Position numbers and translations under genes: made by a program. Shown here one piece after another: positions 59,151 to 64,000 of a stretch of 64,000 nt of DNA (the first letter of the stretch is position 1; every line of letters starts with the position of its first letter). The notes beneath the pieces are model-generated. The model was not told the DNA's origin, made no database searches, and worked only from the letters and a program-made list of their open reading frames with translations. Source of the DNA: Cryptomeria japonica (Eukaryota; Streptophyta; Pinopsida; Cupressales; Cupressaceae); NCBI RefSeq assembly GCF_030272615.1, contig NC_081409.1:532374291-532438290 (forward strand), written 5' to 3'.

Positions 59151-60338
59151 TGATGTGAACATCCACTATCTATTACCCATTCATCCTTGTCTTCAAATTT
59201 AGCAGCAAGGTCCTTCTCTTCATTATGAATGACAGGTTCCAGAGCATCTTCCTTGATAGCTAGGAATGCCCATTCCTTTCCATTGCTGGATCCACTAGCC
59301 GAATCTTTTGCTGATTCATCATCATAATCATTAGTTACACCTTCCTTATCAGCATAGTAGAATGATTTGTCTTTGTTCTTCCTGTACTTATGTTTGTTTT
59401 GATATTCATGGATAGGCTTAAAATTTCCTCTAGCTTTCTCCTCAAATCTTGAATTCCTCTCAGAACATCTAGATGTAAAATGACCTATCTTATTACATGC
59501 AAAATATTTGAAAGGTGATTTTCCTTCATACTTACTTCCTGTTGGACCTTTAGGTACTCTTATAGAAAATAGGGCTTCAGGTTCCTCAAGTTCTTCATAT
59601 TGCTTCCTCATATCATCTAGTTCCTTCGCATATAATTCTTTCCAATCACTCTTTCCAGTTGATGATGTAGATGCCTTGAATACATAATCTATCTTTGCAG
59701 CTCCTTGAGGACCAAATTCTTCAAGCTCAAAAGAAAATAACTTTCCACCCAAAGTATCGCTATTGACAAAAGTGTTAGACATTGTTCTTAGCTCATTAAT
59801 TGTAGTATCCTTCATCTTATAAGAAGATGGTAAATCTCTCAATACTTTAGAAATAATCTCATCTTCGCTCAGAGATCCACTACAACATTGAATTCCCAAA
59901 ACAATTTCATCGACTCTTTCCATAAAAGCAGTAATTCTTTCATCTTCCTCCATTCTTAAGTTTTCATACCTTACCCGACAACCATCAATTTTAGCAATTT
60001 TAATAGTAGGGTCACCTTCATTCAATGTCTCCAACTTATCCTATATAGCTTTTGCAGATGATTTGTCCATTAATCCCATTACCTGTTGATCTGAAAGGGC
60101 ATTTAGAAGGGCTTCGGTTTCTCTACAATCATTTCAATGTTCTTATCCAAGTCTGCCGAAGGAGGGTTTCCAAATGATGGATCATAAGGGGTATAGCCTT
60201 TCTCAGTGATTTCCCAAATCTCCTTGCTAAGACATCTTAGATGAGTCTGGATCTGAAGCTTCCATACTCTATAATTTGTTCTTCAAGCCTAGGGTTGTCC
60301 TTCCGGTAAGAAATTGAAGTTGAATGACTACTTTCCAT
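59151..60338 (-). pseudogene. T5 Gag and start of protease
   Basis: The ATG at 60,338 (MESSHSTSIS) opens Gag. One frame change near 60,115 leads to the main frame (60,034-59,151) with a TAG at about 60,041 (AI-stop-DKLETL, probable TGG to TAG). Typical copia Gag blocks are RVRYENLRMEEDERITAF, VLRDLPSSYK and FSFELEEFG. The CCHC knuckle reads YFACNKIGHFTSRC, with Tyr replacing the first Cys (TGT to TAT). The protease start WVIDSGCSHHM is at 59,150-59,190, where T7 interrupts. Gag forms the particle; this copy could not bind zinc normally. Confidence 0.9.
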
Positions 60339-60380
60339 AGGATCTTCCTCAAGCGGTTAATCTTTTGTAGAGAGGACCAA

Positions 60381-60391
60381 GCTTTCATATG
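60381..60391 (-). other. T5 primer binding site, degenerate
   Basis: CATATGAAAGC on the minus strand three bases after the LTR, in the context ATT..TTGGTCC. An initiator Met-tRNA site would be GGTATCAGAGC; 7 of 11 bases agree. Confidence 0.55.
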
Positions 60392-60394
60392 AAT

Positions 60395-61442
60395 TGTTAG
60401 GATAACCAATGAACAACTGAGAGGGGGTGGGTGAATCAATTGTTAATAGATTATGAAACTTTAAGCATACAAAACCTTTTATCGAAATGCATAAACCAAA
60501 TACTAAAATAGTAGATATATCAGTTAAGCACAAACATAAATCATAAACCAACTACCTTGCATCCATAGCACATAACACAAGGATTTGTACGTGGAAAACT
60601 TGGTAAAAGGAAAAACCACGATGGGAAGCCTACCCATAGTTAAATGCTACTTTTTTAGTAATTATGTGATTACAATAAGGGGTCTGCACATGCAGTAAGT
60701 CCAACAACCTAGAGCGTACTGCTCATCACAAAGGAGTCTCACTGACTACAAAATATATACATAATACAATCCAGAAATAAGAATGAATTACAAGAATAGC
60801 ATCTCCTATGCCTGAGTACAGTTCCGGTTAAGCTCAATGCCAGAGGTCTTAAACCTCTTACAAAAACCCAAATTGATCACCTATGATTAACCAAAACCTC
60901 TGCATATGATTACAACTTTATTCGCACACATATAATCCCATAACCATGACCGATGATCTACAAAGAGATCTTACAACATATTTATACCAACTTGGGACCT
61001 AAATAATTAGGTCGATCACCTAAAAGATTATATAATAAATCCATTACATAAACCCACAAACCAATGATAATCCAAGTCGGCCTAAGACTGAAACAACACT
61101 AACCAAACAATAAATCCAACCAGTAATGCATTGGGAGCATCCACCAACACGTTACATAAACCGGTCCATAACCTAGTAGAACAAAAATGGACCTAAAATA
61201 GGTTGCTATAAGCCAAATGAAATACCACCAATCAATTGGAACATGAACACGATAACCATCAGCATCCTGAAAACCTTCTAGAAGCCACACCAACACCACT
61301 TATCAAATCCATCAAAAGATCTTCAATGAATCTCTGCTGATATAACCCTTATCGGTAACCAAAAGGCTTACTAGAACATATGATATCTTCTAGATCACCA
61401 AATCTTGAACCAACTGAATGTCACATGCATATGAATAATATG
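60395..61442 (-). repeat. T5 5' LTR, truncated by T9
   Basis: TGTTAGGATAACC start, aligned over its length with 38,650-39,004 plus 51,282-51,970. It stops at the T9 LTR; the missing 180-230 bp should lie beyond T9. TATA box at 60,979-60,986. Confidence 0.92.
60979..60986 (-). promoter_or_regulatory. T5 5' LTR TATA box
   Basis: TATAAATA on the minus strand (TTGGTATAAATATG). Predicted start near 60,950, running leftward into the leader. Confidence 0.72.
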
Positions 61443-63068
61443 TGTAGACACCTAAAAATGGTCAACGCTTGTGGAATCATACTTTAACATTTGCACATTG
61501 CCTTATTTTAGGGTTTTTGTGTCGCATTAACATTTCTCCTATGTCACGCACTTGATCTTTATCATTTGCAAGCATCGTCTCCTTCTTCTGCATTCTTCAT
61601 TTATCTTGCTCTCAAATTTGGTCTTGTCGACAATAATCTTCAGTCATGATTTTGGTCAATCTTATCTTGTTGCATCAATGTGCATGCTCATTTGTCATAT
61701 TTTGATATCGTCAATTCGATTTCATTTTGGACATCGTCAATCCTAATTAGGGTTTTGTCCTCTTATCAATCTTGTCATCATGCGATCGATTTGTCATCGA
61801 TCGTTGTCATTTTCAATCTTATTATCTTGCGATCGATTTGTCATCGATCCTTGTCTTTTGATCAATTTGTCATCAATCTTGTCATCTTGTGATCGATTTG
61901 TCATTGATCATTGACATTTTCAATCTTGTCGTTTTGCAATCCATTTTGTCATTGATCCTTGTCCTCTTGTCAATTTTGTCGTTTGGCGATCGATTTGTCA
62001 TCGATCGTCGTCTTTCTCAATCATGTCAATTTGGATCAATTAGTCATTGTTCCTCATCAATTGGCGCATTTATCAATCAAATTGTTTGTCAGCATTGGTC
62101 TTTTATCAAGTCAGAATCATGATCAAATTGAATTGACATCAATTATCCTTTGTCAAGACCTAATTGTCATCCTTGCATTTCTAATTTTATTCATTTAACT
62201 CTGTTTGTCATTTCCCCCTCTAGGATTAATAAATTATTTATTTATCCTAAGTCTTTGAGTCACAATTAAATGTTTATTTAATTGGCTAACTAATTATTCC
62301 TCTTTTTGTGAATTAATTAATAAATGACAAATTATTAATTGATTTACCTAATTTTTCATCAATTTCTAAATTCCCTCTTTGTGAATTAATTAATAAATGA
62401 AAAATTATTAATTAATTCACTAAATTCCTAATTTCCTCATTTTCTAATTTTCCTAATTTCTAATTCAATTTCCTCCTATATTTCTCCTAATTTCATGGGA
62501 ATGACATAGCAAATTTGTCATAATTTGTCATAATTTGTCAATCAATCATTTTTGCATAGCAAGCTTGTCAATTTTGTCATAATTTGTCATAATTTGTCAA
62601 TCAATCAATCTCGCATAGAAAGTGTCAATTTGTAATAATTTGTCATAATTGTCATTCTTGATTTGAAATTTCCATTCGAATCTCCTCATGCTAATCTTGT
62701 CTTTTCTCCAATTTGTCTATAAATTTGATGAATTTCTTCAATCAAGGTCCTTGATTACTACCTGGTCAAATCAATCACGCTTTGAGTATTCTTTCGCAAT
62801 AATCTTGTCTACTTGCTTTCATATCATGCTTATGCACTAGTAGGTGAGATCCACAAACAAAGCTATTTGAAGGAGAAAGAAGGAAAATGGAGCCACATGA
62901 AGGAGACATTCAAGTCTGCATTTGGTTTGCTTAGTTTTCAATCTTGAATGTCTTGTTTTCATGTCTTTATTGAGTGTGTTTAGGATTGATCATTGCATTT
63001 GAGCTTTTGTGATTGAGCTATGACTAATATTGATATTTGCTGTGATGATTTTTGATTTCCTAGCTACA
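61443..63068 (+). repeat. T9 5' LTR
   Basis: 1,626 bp, TGTAGACACC start and TAGCTACA end. U3 contains five to six repeats of TTGTCATCGATC/GCGATCGATTTGTCAT words (61,770-62,010) and a cluster of ATAATTTGTCATAATTTGTC words (62,510-62,660). About 140 bp longer than the T3 LTR. Confidence 0.92.
62717..62724 (+). promoter_or_regulatory. T9 LTR TATA box
   Basis: CTATAAAT in AATTTGTCTATAAATTTG; conserved with both T3 LTRs. Start expected near 62,750. Confidence 0.75.
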
Positions 63069-63073
63069 TTAAT

Positions 63074-63091
63074 TGGTGAACCCGACGTGAA
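63074..63091 (+). other. T9 primer binding site
   Basis: TGGTGAACCCGACGTGAA five bases after the LTR end, with the same spacing and sequence type as T3. Confidence 0.88.
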
Positions 63092-63184
63092 CTAACCCCC
63101 TAATCATGCTTTTGAGTGCTTTTGAGATGATTCGCAGGTGAAAAACCCAAGAAACAAGGTAATGCAGGGTTTTCTGGGAACTTT

Positions 63185-63300
63185 TGCGCCCATGTCAAGC
63201 ATTCTGCACCTGTGTCAAGCATTCTGCGCCTGTGTCAAGGACAATCTATGCCCGTGTCAAGCATTCTGTGCCTGTGTCAGACATTCTGCGTCTGTGTAGG
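63185..63300. repeat. 20-nt array in T9 leader
   Basis: Six units at 63,185, 63,205, 63,225, 63,247, 63,267 and 63,287: 20 nt each apart from one 22-nt step, of the form TGCGCCTGTGTCAAGCATTC. About 95 nt after the primer site. Counterpart of the 21-nt array of T3. Confidence 0.9.
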
Positions 63301-64000
63301 GCCAGAAACAGAGGTAAAAGACAGTGTTTTTCACTTGCAAATTGTTTTCTTTTGCATTCTGTTTCTACGTTTTTTGGTTTTTTGGTATTGATTCTCTATG
63401 CAGCATCTTGACATACGCATGGCAAAGACAACAAATGAAACTACTAACACATTTTATGTAGATTCGATAGTCAAAGACTAAAACATATCAAACTTCTGAC
63501 TTGGGTTTTGCAGGTTGCCTTGGACTACAACTAAACTTTGTGTTTGTAATTAATATTTAGGCACCTAGTATGATTTCTAAATAGGATGGAATGAATATAT
63601 GTTTGCTTTGATTGTTGAGTTTGACATTGGAGTAGGAGAGTATGCTCTCATCCTTCTTAGGGTGATCAGAAATCCAGATCTTCGATACCATGCTCATGTT
63701 TTTGATTGTGTGTCACCTTTAGAGGGCCTGCCTTCCCGACCATTTGCTTTTGCAAGTAAGTGATAATCGTGAGAAGAGAATGACCCAAAGTGAGTACAGA
63801 TAGAATACCTTGGCATTCTAACTCACTATAAACAAATACCTGATGGGCGAAAGCTTTGAAGGAAGGGTTACGTGGGAATTGCAGTTACTTGGGAAGTGAT
63901 GACCCTTGAACTCTTTCTCATATCAACATCTAAGTAGGACCTCACGGTCTAAATCATGCTTGCACGACTACATTTGTTTGGTATCTTGGTGGGCTTAATG
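63301..64000 (+). other. T9 leader, remaining part
   Basis: No gene seen. Contains GGCCAGAAACAGAGGTAAAA right after the array, which matches the T3 leader at about 27,690-27,712, and AT-rich unique sequence to the window edge. Confidence 0.65.

Larger units (their letters stand above)
61443..64000 (+). mobile_element. T9: start of a T3-family Tat-like element, + strand
   Basis: A 5' LTR (61,443-63,068), primer binding site and about 0.9 kb of leader are visible; the rest is beyond the right edge. The LTR is the reverse-orientation relative of T3, clearly diverged. It is inserted into the T5 5' LTR; the expected left target duplication is ATATG (61,438-61,442). Confidence 0.9.

Noticed and set aside
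61741-62198. Ser/Ile/Leu-rich ORFs in the T9 LTR
   Set aside because: They follow the TTGTCATCGATC repeat and recur in the T3 LTRs in antisense; repeat by-products.

Overview
The window is repeat-rich plant nuclear DNA. It consists almost entirely of LTR retrotransposons inserted into one another, and I found no host gene, tRNA, rRNA or CRISPR array. Stacked Ty3/gypsy (Tat-like, with a second RNase H) and Ty1/copia elements, very long LTRs, solo LTRs and a non-coding LARD-like element point to a seed plant with a very large genome. A conifer or other gymnosperm is my guess, at low confidence. Every coding region is broken, mostly by stop codons that look like decayed Gln, Trp or Arg codons. 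Elements are labelled T1 to T9.

Left part (1-34,090). T2 is a + strand gypsy-type element forming the background. Visible in order are protease, an archaeal-type RNase H placed before the RT, RT, a degenerate RNase H, integrase and, after an interruption, a long unidentified ORF (30,619-33,508). T1 (minus strand, 1-9,891) covers its left side: 5' LTR, primer binding site, a 3.5 kb leader, gag, a protease-like domain, a G-patch segment and RT running off the left edge. T3 (minus strand, 14,566-29,433) is complete between two 1,490 bp LTRs with a perfect GTAGG target duplication, and splits T2 after its integrase.

Right part (34,101-64,000). T4 is a minus-strand element, probably copia-type, seen as a 3.4 kb 3' LTR, a polypurine tract and the end of an unidentified ORF. 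T5 is a minus-strand copia element inserted into T4. T5 is itself broken three times. T6 is a LARD-like element (39,005-51,276; LTRs over 4 kb, 3.8 kb non-coding interior) in its left LTR. T7 is a solo LTR (55,544-59,145) in its protease, and carries another solo LTR, T8. T9 is the start of a + strand relative of T3 (61,443-64,000) in its right LTR. Target duplications can be read directly for T3, T6, T7 and T8, giving the relative order T4 > T5 > T7 > T8, with T6 and T9 also younger than T5.

The most unusual signal is a strict 20-21 nt array of GC-rich motifs starting about 70-95 nt downstream of the primer binding site in all three Tat-like leaders (T1, T3, T9). The repeated word differs between T1 and the T3/T9 family, but the spacing and position are the same. 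Other notable points are the RNase H upstream of the RT in T2, the two unidentified ORFs near element 3' ends (T2, T4), and an array of about 13 GATAA motifs in the T4 LTR.
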